Shown piece by piece: positions 1 through 8,937 of a DNA stretch of 33,391 nt (the first letter of the stretch is position 1; every line of letters starts with the position of its first letter). A model generated the notes under the pieces. It saw only the letters and a program-made list of their open reading frames with translations. It was not told the origin of the DNA and made no database searches. The position numbers and the translations under genes are program-made. Source of the DNA: an uncultured Anaerolineae bacterium (GTDB taxonomy: Bacteria; Chloroflexota; Anaerolineae; Anaerolineales; Villigracilaceae); the NCBI GenBank assembly GCA_903908605.1, contig CAIVSQ010000204.1, positions 1-33,391 on the forward strand. The letters are read 5' to 3'.

Positions 1-503
1 AGAAACTGGCCCGCGATGTCTACACCGGCCTCTACAGCACCTGGAAGCTGCCCATCTTCCAGAACATCGCCGCCGCCGAACAAAAACACATGGACGAGCT
101 GGCCCTCCTGCTCAATCGCTACAACCTGGTCAGCCCGGTCAAATCCGCCGGCGTCTTCACCGACCCCAAGCTGCAGGACCTGTATAACAGCCTGATGGTC
201 CAGGGTAAATCCTCCCTCGCTGCTGCACTCAAGGTAGGCGGCGCCATTGAAGAGATCGATATCCTCGATCTGCAAACCCGCTCCACCCAAAGCGATAGCG
301 CCGATATCCTGCAGGCCTACACCAATCTGCTAAATGGCTCCTACAACCACCTGCGCGCCTTCTCCAACACCCTCGCCAGCCAGGCCGGCGGAACCTATGC
401 CCCGCAGTATATGAACACCAGCCAATACCAGGCCGCCCTGGCCAACACCGGCAGCGCCGGCGTACGCCCAACCTGGGCTGGCAAAGGACAGGCACGACCA
501 TAA
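1..503 (+). CDS. DUF2202 ferritin-like protein, C-terminal part (5' end outside window)
   Basis: The reading frame is open from base 3 to the TAA at 501-503, so the start lies upstream of the window. The visible ~166 residues match the C-terminal part of the DUF2202 family, a four-helix ferritin-like fold. The opening KLARDVYTGLY and the segment AAAEQKHMDEL give the conserved helix with an ExxH pair that would be a metal ligand site. This is followed by KVGGAIEEIDILDLQ and a last helix with SYNHLRAF. The family's exact reaction is not established; a di-metal or redox role is inferred from the fold. The Gly/Ala/Thr-rich tail after the last helix is ordinary for secreted members. Whether this copy has a signal peptide cannot be seen. 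A terminator follows 18 bases after the stop. Confidence 0.85.
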   Translation, partial: KLARDVYTGLYSTWKLPIFQNIAAAEQKHMDELALLLNRYNLVSPVKSAGVFTDPKLQDLYNSLMVQGKSSLAAALKVGGAIEEIDILDLQTRSTQSDSADILQAYTNLLNGSYNHLRAFSNTLASQAGGTYAPQYMNTSQYQAALANTGSAGVRPTWAGKGQARP

Positions 504-520
504 AATAACCCAACCTACAC

Positions 521-555
521 AAAGTCCCGGCCAAAAACCGGGGCTTTTCTTTTTC
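521..555 (+). terminator. Intrinsic terminator after the DUF2202 gene
   Basis: AGTCCCGG and CCGGGGCT form an 8-bp stem (one G-T pair) around a CCAAAAA loop. TTTTCTTTTT follows directly. Confidence 0.85.
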
Positions 556-623
556 CCAACCAGCCCTCGCCCCAAAACATGCCCAACTTGTAGTAAGATT
601 ACGCTACCGAAAGAGAGCCACTT

Positions 624-893
624 ATGCCCAAAGCCAGACCGATCGATTATATTGCCACCCGCTTCAAAATCTCCGCCGAAAGTGCCCGCTACTTCCTTAG
701 CGGCGTCCAAAAAAGCTTCAAAACCGTACGACCCACCCACCAGGTCATCGTAGAATTCATGCAAGATCAAAAATTCAAAGCCCTGCCGCGCCCCTACCAG
801 GTCGCCGCCATGATGAATGATTACGGCATCTGGGCCCACCCAATGATCTCTGAACCGCACGTCGGCGAAGACGAACCGGATATCTATTTCTAA
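624..893 (+). CDS. Small hypothetical protein, 89 aa
   Basis: I do not recognise the family. The ATG at 624 has a purine-rich AAAGAGAG ribosome binding site 6-8 bases upstream. The gene is framed by terminators on both sides (521-555 and 918-960), so it is a single-gene transcription unit, which supports it being real. The product is basic in its first two thirds, with predicted helices such as YIATRFKISAESARYFLSGV that could be a helix-turn-helix-like segment. The tail is acidic (GEDEPDIYF). There is no signal peptide, membrane segment or cysteine. It is likely a small cytosolic protein; DNA binding is only a guess. The much longer open frame on the opposite strand (330-941) crosses both terminators and is a composition shadow. 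Confidence 0.65.
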   Translation: MPKARPIDYIATRFKISAESARYFLSGVQKSFKTVRPTHQVIVEFMQDQKFKALPRPYQVAAMMNDYGIWAHPMISEPHVGEDEPDIYF

Positions 894-917
894 CACGCTT
901 TTCTTTTCCATAACACC

Positions 918-960
918 AACAGCAGGCCCCGGGCACTCCATCCGCCCGGGGCCTGCTGTT
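918..960 (+). terminator. Strong hairpin, terminator of the 89-aa gene
   Basis: A perfect 17-bp stem runs from 918-934 (AACAGCAGGCCCCGGGC) to 944-960 around a 9-base loop. The T tract is short (CATTTTCC), so termination relies mainly on the very stable stem. Confidence 0.7.
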
Positions 961-1068
961 CATTTTCCATCCCCCATCGCATACCAAAAATCGCCAAACA
1001 TGTTAATATATCTATATTCACTGCAAACATTACAGCTCAGCCCGGCCAATCCCAATTAACAGGTCAAT

Positions 1069-4000
1069 ATGAAAATTGGCACACTGCTCGCAAATCGTTA
1101 CAGAATCGATGCCGAATTGGGGCAGGGCGGGATGGGGACCGTCTACCGCGGCTTCGACTTGCGTCTGAGGCGCTTCGTCGCCATCAAGATGATCTCCAGC
1201 ACCGGGTCCGATCCGGCTGCGCGGGCACGCCTGCTGCTCGAAGCCCAGGCCGTGGCGCAGCTCAATCACCCCAACGTCGTCAACGTCTATGACACCACCG
1301 AAACCGATGACCAGCCCTACATGGTCATGGAACTGGTCGATGGCAAAACACTCAATCACATCGAAGCCCCCACCCTCGAACAGGGCATCGAATATGCCCG
1401 CCAAATCTGCCTGGCTCTGGCGCACGCCCATGAGAAAGGCATCATCCACCGCGACCTGAAACCAGAAAATGCCATCCTGACCGAAACCGGCACCATCAAA
1501 CTGATGGATTTTGGCCTGGCGCGCCTCCCCACCGGCACACGCGTAACCCAGACCGGCACACTCCTCGGTACCCTGCCCTACCTCGCCCCTGAATTAATCA
1601 AGGGTGGCGACCCCAGCCCTCAATCTGATCTTTACTCGCTGGGCATCATGCTTTACGAATTTGTCACCGGCCGGATGCCCTACGACCACAAGGAAAGCTA
1701 CCAGATCCTGGCCTTTCATCTATATGAAGAGCCAACCCCGCCGCAGCTCTATCGCCCCGACCTGCCCCAGCGCCTGGGCGACCTGATCCTGCGCCTGCTC
1801 AGCAAAGACCCGCTCGACCGCCCCAGCTCAGCCCTCGAGGTGGAAGCACTGCTGCAAGACCTGCAAAACCCCATCCACACCAGCCGGCAGTTTGACCGGT
1901 CAGACTTCCCTACCGCGCATGATCTGAAGGTCAGCAACCCACGCACAACCAACCGTCACCTGAATGCCTCCATGCCAGCCCTCGAAGCCGGCGAGAGCCG
2001 CCTGATCCTGGCCAACCGCTTCGTAGAATTGGCATCTGGCATCGATCATCTCAAAAACCATAACCTGCTCATCATCACCGGCATGCCCGGTATCGGGAAA
2101 AGCACCCTCGCCCGCGCCCTGCTGGATTACGCCCCCACCGACACCCCACCCGCCTTTTGGTATGACTTTGAACGCCAGCAGACCAGCGGCAATTCCATCG
2201 GAGTGCTGCTCGACCGCCTCTCCTCCTACCTGGAAAAACACCTCGGCCCCGAAGCGCGTCGCGAGTTGATGGCCTTCCGCAATTCACCCGATGGACAGGT
2301 CTCAGCCCACGAAATTGACCTGCTGGTGGAATACCTGAACCATCAGCCGCCCTTCTGGCTGGTTTTTGACAATCTCGAAGCCGTGCTCACCCGCGGCGCC
2401 AGCACCTTTAGCGACCCTGGCCTCGATCTGCTTTTCCACGGCCTAAAAACCAGCACTCATAACGCCCGCATCATCATCACCAGCCCATTCGTTCCCCTGC
2501 TGCACAGTGGCTCACACCTGCTCGATTTTGGCACCCGCGCCCTCCACCTGCAAGGCCTCAAGGATCAAGCCGCCCTGGCCTGCCTGCGCGCCAACGGTCT
2601 GCAAGACCTGCCCGACCAGGACTTACTGAGCCTGGCTCACAACCTGGGTGGCCATCCCTTCGCACTCATCCAGGCTGCCCGTTACGTTGAGGACTGGGGC
2701 GGCGTTATACCACCCGATTTCCTCGAAGGCAGCTTTGAGATCCTCTCCTCCCGTTTCCATGCCTCGCTGGGTCAGCGCCTCACCCCGGCCGAGATGAAGG
2801 CCCTGCTGGCACTGACGGTTCTTAACCGCCAAGCATCGCTCGCTGGCCTGTGCCAGGTTGCCCAGGCCAGCCCGGCCACCATCAAACGGCTGCGCGAAGA
2901 GGGCCTGCTGGAGGCCAACGAGGGCGGTAATTTTTGCTTAAAACCCATCGTACGCGCCAATATCCGCCCCCAGGACCCCGATCAGCAAATTGAAGTTCAC
3001 CGCCGGGCTATGCAGTACTACCGCGCGCTCGGCGCGCCAGCCATGCTGACAGGCATCGAAGATTTCAGCAACGTCCTCGAATGGCACATCCATGCTGTAC
3101 AGGCTCAAGATGCCCCCAGCGCGCATGCCGCCCTGTTCTCCACCGGCCTGGCCGAACAGCTAAAAAAGTGGAATGAATTTGAATTAATGGCTGACCTGGC
3201 CCAGGCTGTTCTCGGTAATCCCGAATCCACCGACCCCACGCTCACCCCCATTGAGCAGGCCAGGCTGCACGAGTACCTCGGCATCGCCTGGTTCATGCAA
3301 GAGAAATACCCGCTCAGCAGTGCCGCGTTCGAGACCGCCCTGCAGTTGATCACCCCGGACGGGCACCCATCACTGCACACCCACCTGTTGGTGGAATTGG
3401 CTGATTCTCTCAGCAACCAGGGCAAACTGCCTGCCGCCATGGAAAATATCAACCAGGCCTTGCAAGTCCTGGGGCAGCCTGGGCAGGATATCTGGCAGGC
3501 CCGGGCCCTGCATGGCCGCGGCATCATCCATCGCAAGCTCAACGACCCCGCCCTGGCCATCAGCGACCTGGAGCAGGCCCGCGCAATCTATGCCGATCTG
3601 GATGACCTGACCGGCCTGGCTTATGTCACCGGCGAACTGGGCATCGTTTATTTCTACCAAAACCAATTCGATAAGGCCCTCGAAAACTACCGCAATGCCA
3701 CCCAAAATTGCGAAGAAAAACACGACCGGCGCGGTGCCATCATCGGCTACTACAACCAGGGCGATATCCTGCTCCAGCAGGGACAATACCAGCAGGCCTG
3801 CGAGCAGTTCGAAAAAGCCTTTATCCACTCCGGACGCAAAAACTTTTACTTCCTCGAAATTTCCGTTGGCCTCTGCCTGGCAGAATCCCAACTCGGGCTG
3901 GGGCTCACCCCCCAGGCCGCCGACCTGCTCGCAATCCTCGAGCCGCATATCATCCGCCAACCCATCACGCCCTTCCTCGCTCATTTCACCTGGCTGCGGG

Positions 4001-4257
4001 CCGAAATACTCTCGCAGCAGGGCAGTCCACAGCAAGCCCGTGATAGCTTTGAACGCGCATTCGAGATCCTGCCAGAGACCGGCTGCGCCTACGAGCGTGG
4101 CCGCGCCGGGCTGGCCTTCGCGCGCCATCTATCCTCTCAAGCCAAAACAGGCAAAGCCCGCACAGCCTTGCAAGCCGCCAGGCGAGAATTTTCCGAAATT
4201 AACAGCCAGCTCGGCCTTCAAGCCGTGGCAGCCGCGCTCCAGGAACTGGACCAATAA
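1069..4257 (+). CDS. Cytosolic Ser/Thr protein kinase with P-loop NTPase and TPR domains
   Basis: This is a 1062-residue Hanks-type kinase joined to a STAND-like module. Kinase residues 11-265 carry the glycine loop GQGGMG (18-23), Lys40 in [13 protein letters not shown] (127-134), DFG (147-149) and APE (173-175), so all catalytic residues are present. After a linker, an NTPase starts near 310 with Walker [10 protein letters not shown] (338-346) and a Walker B-like [12 protein letters not shown] winged-helix-like stretch follows around 590-650. From about 720 to the end there are TPR-type repeats of around 40 residues, for example [20 protein letters not shown]. No signal peptide or membrane helix is visible, so it should act in the cytoplasm. 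This architecture is known in signalling proteins where TPRs sense partners and the NTPase switches the protein. The ATG has only a weak AGG upstream. Substrates are unknown; the FHA protein at 10588 is one possible downstream partner, but this is speculation. Confidence 0.9.
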   Translation: MKIGTLLANRYRIDAELGQGGMGTVYRGFDLRLRRFVAIKMISSTGSDPAARARLLLEAQAVAQLNHPNVVNVYDTTETDDQPYMVMELVDGKTLNHIEAPTLEQGIEYARQICLALAHAHEKGIIHRDLKPENAILTETGTIKLMDFGLARLPTGTRVTQTGTLLGTLPYLAPELIKGGDPSPQSDLYSLGIMLYEFVTGRMPYDHKESYQILAFHLYEEPTPPQLYRPDLPQRLGDLILRLLSKDPLDRPSSALEVEALLQDLQNPIHTSRQFDRSDFPTAHDLKVSNPRTTNRHLNASMPALEAGESRLILANRFVELASGIDHLKNHNLLIITGMPGIGKSTLARALLDYAPTDTPPAFWYDFERQQTSGNSIGVLLDRLSSYLEKHLGPEARRELMAFRNSPDGQVSAHEIDLLVEYLNHQPPFWLVFDNLEAVLTRGASTFSDPGLDLLFHGLKTSTHNARIIITSPFVPLLHSGSHLLDFGTRALHLQGLKDQAALACLRANGLQDLPDQDLLSLAHNLGGHPFALIQAARYVEDWGGVIPPDFLEGSFEILSSRFHASLGQRLTPAEMKALLALTVLNRQASLAGLCQVAQASPATIKRLREEGLLEANEGGNFCLKPIVRANIRPQDPDQQIEVHRRAMQYYRALGAPAMLTGIEDFSNVLEWHIHAVQAQDAPSAHAALFSTGLAEQLKKWNEFELMADLAQAVLGNPESTDPTLTPIEQARLHEYLGIAWFMQEKYPLSSAAFETALQLITPDGHPSLHTHLLVELADSLSNQGKLPAAMENINQALQVLGQPGQDIWQARALHGRGIIHRKLNDPALAISDLEQARAIYADLDDLTGLAYVTGELGIVYFYQNQFDKALENYRNATQNCEEKHDRRGAIIGYYNQGDILLQQGQYQQACEQFEKAFIHSGRKNFYFLEISVGLCLAESQLGLGLTPQAADLLAILEPHIIRQPITPFLAHFTWLRAEILSQQGSPQQARDSFERAFEILPETGCAYERGRAGLAFARHLSSQAKTGKARTALQAARREFSEINSQLGLQAVAAALQELDQ

Positions 4258-4259
4258 AA

Positions 4260-4297
4260 AAAAACGGGACCCGTAAATTTCTACGGATCCCGTTTTT
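4260..4297. terminator. Bidirectional terminator between convergent genes
   Basis: AAAAACGGGA-CCGTA pairs with TACGG-TCCCGTTTTT, a 16-position stem with one mismatch and a 6-base loop AATTTC. A-run and T-run flanks serve both the kinase gene (plus) and the lipoprotein gene (minus). Confidence 0.85.
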
Positions 4298-4307
4298 AAT
4301 TTAATCC

Positions 4308-5006
4308 TTACTTGGGCACCCCCCAGCCAATTGGCTGGTCGCCCCACAGGGTAAACGACAGGGTGGCTGTCTTGGTATCCACATTCACCTCACCACCTGC
4401 CAACGAGAATTTTTCCCAGGCGGTCGGGTTGCCAGCACTGTCAAATGCCAGGTATACTGGCGTAAAGTCACTTTCGGTATATTTCCCGTTGCAAACACTG
4501 GCAGTGAGCGAGTCAATTTCAGGTTGGGCATAAGAGAAGCTCATCTGCACCGCAGTGTCAAAATTGGTGACCAGTACGCCATCGCGAATAAAGACAATGT
4601 TTGCAGGCATCGAAAGCAAGCAAACAAAGCCTTCCAGGGGTGCCGCGGGATAATCTTTCAACTGGGTTTCACTGAATGCAATCAACCATACTTCTACTTT
4701 ATCCGGTACACCTGTAAAAACCACCGTGCGCTCATTCGCCAGGGTGCATGTCCAAACACCGTCGAGGAAATCACACCTGGCATCCGCTGCAGTAGTTGCA
4801 ATGGCCTGCGGAGTTTTGGTCGGCGTGACCTCCGGTGTGTCAACAGGCGTGTCAGTCGGAGTGATTGTCTCCGGGATTACGTGAGGCGGCTCTGTTGCCG
4901 TGACGGTCGGCGCACCGCACCCCGATATACTGCCCACCAGGATCACAATCAACAAAACAAAACCTATCATGGCAAACCTGCCACCCTGCCCTGCACGATT
5001 CTTCAT
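4308..5006 (-). CDS. Lipoprotein of unknown function with Thr/Pro-rich linker
   Basis: This 232-residue product has a basic N-terminus, a hydrophobic stretch (FAMIGFVLLIVILVG) and a lipobox ending SGC with Cys30 as lipidation site. A low-complexity Thr/Pro/Val linker (about 31-70) rich in TPT/TPV units follows, and then a compact domain (75-232) with cysteines in CDFLDGVWTC, VCLL and SVCNG that may form disulfides outside the cell. This build is typical of surface lipoproteins of Anaerolineae. I do not recognise the C-terminal domain. The ATG at 5006 has AGGGAG about 8 bases upstream. A promoter predicted at 5181-5208 would give an unusually long leader of about 170 bases. It ends against the kinase gene with a shared terminator. 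Confidence 0.85.
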   Translation of the reverse strand: MKNRAGQGGRFAMIGFVLLIVILVGSISGCGAPTVTATEPPHVIPETITPTDTPVDTPEVTPTKTPQAIATTAADARCDFLDGVWTCTLANERTVVFTGVPDKVEVWLIAFSETQLKDYPAAPLEGFVCLLSMPANIVFIRDGVLVTNFDTAVQMSFSYAQPEIDSLTASVCNGKYTESDFTPVYLAFDSAGNPTAWEKFSLAGGEVNVDTKTATLSFTLWGDQPIGWGVPK

Positions 5007-5180
5007 AATTCAGGCTCCCTTTGGCATTGCATAATGAAATCCGGATATCGATTAACCAGGCGTGTCCCTCCCAGGGGTGACAACGCGCCCGGCAGATTCC
5101 CTCATGGTAGCCTTCCATAGCGCAATGAGTGCAAGGTGGTGGGTCGGCTATAATTTTTTAAAAGTCACAGGATTTAATTA

Positions 5181-5208
5181 ATTATAGCACGGCAGTTTTC
5201 AACTTCAA
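5181..5208 (-). promoter_or_regulatory. Promoter for the lipoprotein gene
   Basis: On the minus strand TTGAAG (-35, 5203-5208), a 16-base spacer and a perfect TATAAT (-10, 5181-5186). It overlaps the stop codon of the upstream response regulator gene. Confidence 0.6.
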
Positions 5209-6041
5209 GCTGATAATCTACTCCCGGCCTCCTCAATTTCCGGCAGAGTCAGCAGGTGAAATGCCAGGGTCTCTTTGTCCTTTATCTTGTGTGCCATCCC
5301 TCCCGGCTCTTTACCACGCAAGCTCTCAAGCGTCTCGCGGATGTGCGCCTGCACAGCCGGGTGACTGCCAAAATACTGCTCGGGGCTGGCTTCGCCCTTC
5401 AATATATCGTTCAAGCCCATCTTCTCATACAGCGAGCTGACCAGGCCGTACGAATATTCCTCGCTGATCTCCAGTTCATCCGCAAGGTCACGGCGCTCCA
5501 TGCTAAACATAAATGCCAGGCGGGCCGCGTCGGCATCACGCTTGCTAAAATTAGCCACTGGGTTGCGCCCATCCAGCACCAGCGAACCGGCCGGCAGCGG
5601 GTTGCCAGGGCCAAACAAATCGCGCACTCCTGGCGTCAACACAAAATGGCCTTCAACCACCAGCGAGACCGCCCAGGCCAGTGCATATCGGATCTCGTCC
5701 TTCAGCACGTACCCGCCGAATTGACCCACACCAGGGGCCTGCGCCACCCCCGGGTTGGGGCGCACCCCGCTCAGCAAAACCCGCGCTTGCGGCAGCTGCC
5801 TGGCAACCATCTCCAACATTTCCGGCAAGCGCCCACCCGCTGCCAGGATGTCGGTATCAATCAACGCCAGGTCGACCCTGGTCTGGCCTGCGCGCAGTTC
5901 CTGCAGCAGCAACGCCAGTCCGCGCACCTGGTCCGCTTCACCCACCACCTTGGTGCGCCAATCACGCCGCAGCAGCATTTCCATCCAGCTGCGCGCATAA
6001 AAATCATCTTCCACCAACAAAACACGAACCTCGCGAATCAT
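5205..6041 (-). CDS. Response regulator with atypical C-terminal helical domain
   Basis: The start is set at the ATG at 6041 because GGAGG (6047-6051) lies 5 bases from it. An adjacent ATG (6044) and one at 6065 are possible but worse placed. Residues 3-125 form a receiver domain: E11-D12-D13, phospho-acceptor Asp62 in ALIDTDI, Ser91 in VLLSG and Lys114 in YVLKDE are all present, so it should accept phosphate. The C-terminal part (about 165-215) has FSKRDADAARLAFMFSMERR and LADELEISEEYSYGLVSSLY, which read like a LuxR-type HTH in which the second helix selects DNA. The tail after 225 is unrecognised. No histidine kinase gene is adjacent, so it is an orphan regulator here. DNA binding is likely but not certain. 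Confidence 0.8.
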   Translation of the reverse strand: MIREVRVLLVEDDFYARSWMEMLLRRDWRTKVVGEADQVRGLALLLQELRAGQTRVDLALIDTDILAAGGRLPEMLEMVARQLPQARVLLSGVRPNPGVAQAPGVGQFGGYVLKDEIRYALAWAVSLVVEGHFVLTPGVRDLFGPGNPLPAGSLVLDGRNPVANFSKRDADAARLAFMFSMERRDLADELEISEEYSYGLVSSLYEKMGLNDILKGEASPEQYFGSHPAVQAHIRETLESLRGKEPGGMAHKIKDKETLAFHLLTLPEIEEAGSRLSA

Positions 6042-6088
6042 CATCACCTCCACTGGCCAGGACATATAGCTCTTTAAGAATATATCAG

Positions 6089-6116
6089 ATTATCTGAGGT
6101 TGGGATGGGTGAACAA
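6089..6116 (-). promoter_or_regulatory. Promoter for the response regulator gene
   Basis: Minus strand TTGTTC (6111-6116), 16-base spacer, GATAAT (6089-6094), about 48 bases before the chosen start codon. Confidence 0.5.
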
Positions 6117-6164
6117 GCTGCATAATCCTAACATCAATTCAAATCATTCAAAAGGAGAGCAACC

Positions 6165-6497
6165 ATGTTCCAGCACACATCCCATTCCGCTTCTCGCTCC
6201 GCCCATCGCGGTCTTTCTGATGACGATATTGAATATGTCCTATACCATGGCACGCGCTATTACCGCGATGGCGCTTGCATCTACTTCCTGCGCCAACGAG
6301 ATCTGCCGCCCTCAGACCGGCGCTTCGCCTGGGCCAGCGCCCTGGTTGGCACCGCCCTGGTCCTCTCGGCCGATGACAGCCGTTCACTGATTACCGCCTG
6401 GCGTAACCGTCGCAACGGTCTAAAGAACATCCGTCATAAGCCAGACCACCGCACCCGCAATGGGCCCGGTTGCGCCCGCCAGGCGGTCACAGACTAA
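6165..6497 (+). CDS. Small hypothetical protein, 110 aa
   Basis: The ATG at 6165 is preceded by AAAGGAGAG at ideal distance, and a strong terminator follows, so the gene is well supported. Residues 16-80 form a compact domain: GLSDDDIEYVLYHGTRYYRDG, then a short strand pair (ACIYFLRQRDLP) and ALVGTALVLS. The order (helix with D/E-D-I-x-x-V-L-x-x-G, then strands) resembles the DUF4258/BrnT-type small fold in which a helix precedes a sheet, but the similarity is weak and I do not assign it. The C-terminus is basic (RNRRNGLKNIRHK), suggesting nucleic-acid contact. There is no signal peptide. It stands alone between the divergent response regulator and the convergent NBR1-Ig gene. Confidence 0.7.
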   Translation: MFQHTSHSASRSAHRGLSDDDIEYVLYHGTRYYRDGACIYFLRQRDLPPSDRRFAWASALVGTALVLSADDSRSLITAWRNRRNGLKNIRHKPDHRTRNGPGCARQAVTD

Positions 6498-6522
6498 ACC
6501 AGCGCCCGGCAGGTTAATATAG

Positions 6523-6578
6523 AAACGACCTTCCAGTCAACTCCGCTCAACGCGGGATCTTCTGGAAGGTCGTTTTTT
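6523..6578 (+). terminator. Intrinsic terminator after the 110-aa gene
   Basis: A 14-bp stem AAACGACCTTCCAG / CTGGAAGGTCGTTT encloses a 25-base loop that holds a second small stem (CCGC/GCGG), followed by a T run. It may also stop the converging minus-strand transcript. Confidence 0.85.
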
Positions 6579-6610
6579 ATAACGGGGGCTTAAGGCCACC
6601 CACAAACAGT

Positions 6611-8578
6611 TTAGCGTTCGATGCGCGGGTGGATCCAGGGCGCATGGTCATCGGTCGGGGCACCGTTGGCGCCAACCGCGATGATGAAGTTGCCGGTCTT
6701 GCCAATCAGGGCAGTCAATGCGGCATCAATGACAGGGGTCATACCAGGGCTTTCAACAGCCTCGGTCCGGTCAAGGACGGTGTAAATCGTATCGCCTACC
6801 TTGAACAGCACCCAATACTTGACAGTGCAGCTCGGGAAGCCCGACTGGCAGCCAATGCGTGCCTTGAAGTGATCACCAGATACCACGGTGTAAGCGGTGG
6901 TGTAGAGACCCTGGACGTAACCATCTGTGGCCAGGTTCTCAGGCACCATTACCAGCGACGGGTCGGTGTATGTCACACCATCTTCAAGCTGGACGGTCGT
7001 AACCTTGTTGGCATAACCAATGTCACCAGTCGTGCCACCAAAAGTCAGGACAGTACCAGATCCATTCTTCCACTCGGCGGCTGTGCCCGGGTTGGTGGTA
7101 AAGTCAAACACGATCGTGCCCGAAGGAGGCGGGGCGGGCGTGCTTGGGGTGGGTGTCACCAGGCTGGAGTTTGGGGTATTGGTGGCAGCAGCGTTGCCGC
7201 TTACCACAATATCCACCCACCAGGGTTTGTCAGCCGCGGCACCAATGCCAAAGAGTTGACCGGTGCCATTCTTGAACTGCCAGTAGCCACGGTAAGACCC
7301 AGCTGCAGAAGGTGCGGTCAGGTTGACAGAAATGTTGAAGGACGTGTTCGGGGGCACAGTCGAAGCCAGGTTGATCGGTGAGGTTCCACCCATCTGATTG
7401 CCGCTCACATAGACCAGGGAGTAGCTGTTGGTCCAGGTGCAGGTACCCACGTTCTTGACACGCCAGGTCTTGGTGAAGGTGGTATTGGGTGCAAATACAG
7501 TCCCATCTGGCACGTTCACGTCTTCAATGAAAGTGACACGATCGCAAGAGCTGCTGCTGGCGGTTGGGCTTGGGGTGACGGTCGGGCCACCAGGGGTGAC
7601 AGTCGGCGAAACACTGCCACTGCCAACAATACGCGGTCCGCTCCATACAGCGCGGTCACCGGTGCCATAACCAGCGGCGCCAACATACAGGATGAACTTG
7701 ACACTCTGACCAGCCAGGAAGGACAGGTCAATATTCGGGCTGTAATAAGCGCCTTCGTAGGCCTCATTAAAGCTCCACAGGGTCTGCACAGCCCCGCTGC
7801 CGATCTGGTAATTCAATCGGAAGTTGACATAGCAGGAAGTGGCGTTGTATTCGCAGTTGACAATCGACTGGAAGCGATCGCCACTCTGCACGGTATAAGC
7901 GGGGTAAATACCCTGGATATAGCCGTAGTAAGCATTCTGCGGGACGGTCAGCAAGCCAGCCGAGCCGGTGGAGCCATTCTCCAATACCGGGGCGTCCAAC
8001 TTTTTGGCAAAACCATTCGCATCCCCGTCGGCGCCAGGGAAGGACAGGATGCCAGTCGCGCTCGACCAGATCGCAGATGCGCCGTTGGCGGCGAAGTCAT
8101 AACCGGTGCCACCACTGCCAGCGATCTTGATTTCGACCCAGAATGGGCTGGTTGCGCCCGCACCGATGCCAAATTGCACAGCGCTGGCGTTCTTCAGCTT
8201 CCAATTGCCACGGTAGGTGCCGGCGGCGCTGGGAGCAGTCATGGCGGCGGTCAGGTCAACCGTGCCACCAGGAGCCACGTTGGCAGTCAGAGCGACAGAT
8301 GCTGGCGCGCCCATCTGGGAGCCATCCACAAATACCAGGCTATAGCCCGAAGTCCAGGTACAGGTACCGATATTCTTCAAGCGCCAGGTTTTATTAAATG
8401 AAGCGCCCGCGCTGAAGTATGTTCCGTCCGGCACTGTCACATCCGCGACAAATTGGGCCCAGTCGCAGGTGCTAGTGGCCATGACAGGTTGGCTGGTGGC
8501 TGGCATAAAGCCAAACATCATCACCATGACCAACAAAACCGAAATAAACGCATTGCTCTTTTTCAACGAAAGTTTCAT
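6611..8578 (-). CDS. Secreted protein with two NBR1-Ig/beta-sandwich modules
   Basis: The start is taken as the ATG at 8578 (MKLSLKKSN), because AGGAG lies about 8 bases upstream; the ATG at 8584 is too close. Residues 1-35 are a Sec signal peptide (SVLLVMVMMFGFM, cleavage near MATS). Residues 38-152 and 345-460 are NBR1-type Ig domains, each with C-D-x-x-x-F-x-x-D-V-x-V-PDGT, KTWR(L/V)KN(I/V)GTCTWT and a Y-R-G-x-W-x-(L/F)KN strand. Each is followed by a ~160-residue beta-rich domain (158-320 and 492-655). These two are clearly homologous: GYIQGIYPAYTVQSGDRF matches GYVQGLYTTAYTVVSGDHF. Thr/Pro/Ser-rich linkers separate the modules. Bacterial NBR1-Ig domains are thought to bind proteins or polymers outside the cell; the second domain type is unknown to me. 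It is divergent from the cohesin gene cluster. Confidence 0.85.
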   Translation of the reverse strand: MKLSLKKSNAFISVLLVMVMMFGFMPATSQPVMATSTCDWAQFVADVTVPDGTYFSAGASFNKTWRLKNIGTCTWTSGYSLVFVDGSQMGAPASVALTANVAPGGTVDLTAAMTAPSAAGTYRGNWKLKNASAVQFGIGAGATSPFWVEIKIAGSGGTGYDFAANGASAIWSSATGILSFPGADGDANGFAKKLDAPVLENGSTGSAGLLTVPQNAYYGYIQGIYPAYTVQSGDRFQSIVNCEYNATSCYVNFRLNYQIGSGAVQTLWSFNEAYEGAYYSPNIDLSFLAGQSVKFILYVGAAGYGTGDRAVWSGPRIVGSGSVSPTVTPGGPTVTPSPTASSSSCDRVTFIEDVNVPDGTVFAPNTTFTKTWRVKNVGTCTWTNSYSLVYVSGNQMGGTSPINLASTVPPNTSFNISVNLTAPSAAGSYRGYWQFKNGTGQLFGIGAAADKPWWVDIVVSGNAAATNTPNSSLVTPTPSTPAPPPSGTIVFDFTTNPGTAAEWKNGSGTVLTFGGTTGDIGYANKVTTVQLEDGVTYTDPSLVMVPENLATDGYVQGLYTTAYTVVSGDHFKARIGCQSGFPSCTVKYWVLFKVGDTIYTVLDRTEAVESPGMTPVIDAALTALIGKTGNFIIAVGANGAPTDDHAPWIHPRIER

Positions 8579-8937
8579 AATCATTCTCCTCTATTTGGTA
8601 CAGATCGCCATCTGTTATAGGATGGACGATGGCGATTTATTCTAAGTTCCTGCCAACCATTACAAATACATTACACCCATTTGTCTACATTATTATATAC
8701 TGTTTTTGCGTTACACGAATACATTTAATTGCAAAAAACACACTATTTCGCAATGAAACCAACTATTAATAACAAATTTTACAATATAATCAGGTATAAC
8801 AATATTTCCGGCCCACGACAAGAGGCCTATCCACGCCTGCAAGCATATTGTAATGCAGGAGCAACCAGATCGCAACGTTTTGTCTAGTCCAGCGAATTAC
8901 AATGTTGTTGGGTATGTTATTTTCAAAGGAGAAAAAC
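8579..8937. other. AT-rich divergent control region between NBR1-Ig and cohesin genes
   Basis: No gene is seen here and the AT content is far above the surroundings. Toward the NBR1-Ig gene there is a perfect TATAAT (minus strand, 8692-8697) with a poor -35. A 9-bp inverted repeat ATCGCCATC/GATGGCGAT (8604-8612 and 8628-8636) would form a hairpin in the leader. Toward the cohesin gene there is a TATAAT at 8785-8790 without a convincing -35, and a small CCTGCA/TGCAGG hairpin (8836-8859). AAAGGAG precedes the ATG at 8938. Confidence 0.5.

Noticed and set aside
330-941. 203-residue minus-strand frame
   Set aside because: It runs through two terminators and antisense to the 89-residue gene and the DUF2202 gene; Gly/Val-rich shadow.
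4524-5120. 198-residue plus-strand frame opposite the lipoprotein
   Set aside because: Antisense to a lipoprotein with a clear signal and ribosome binding site, with no start context of its own.
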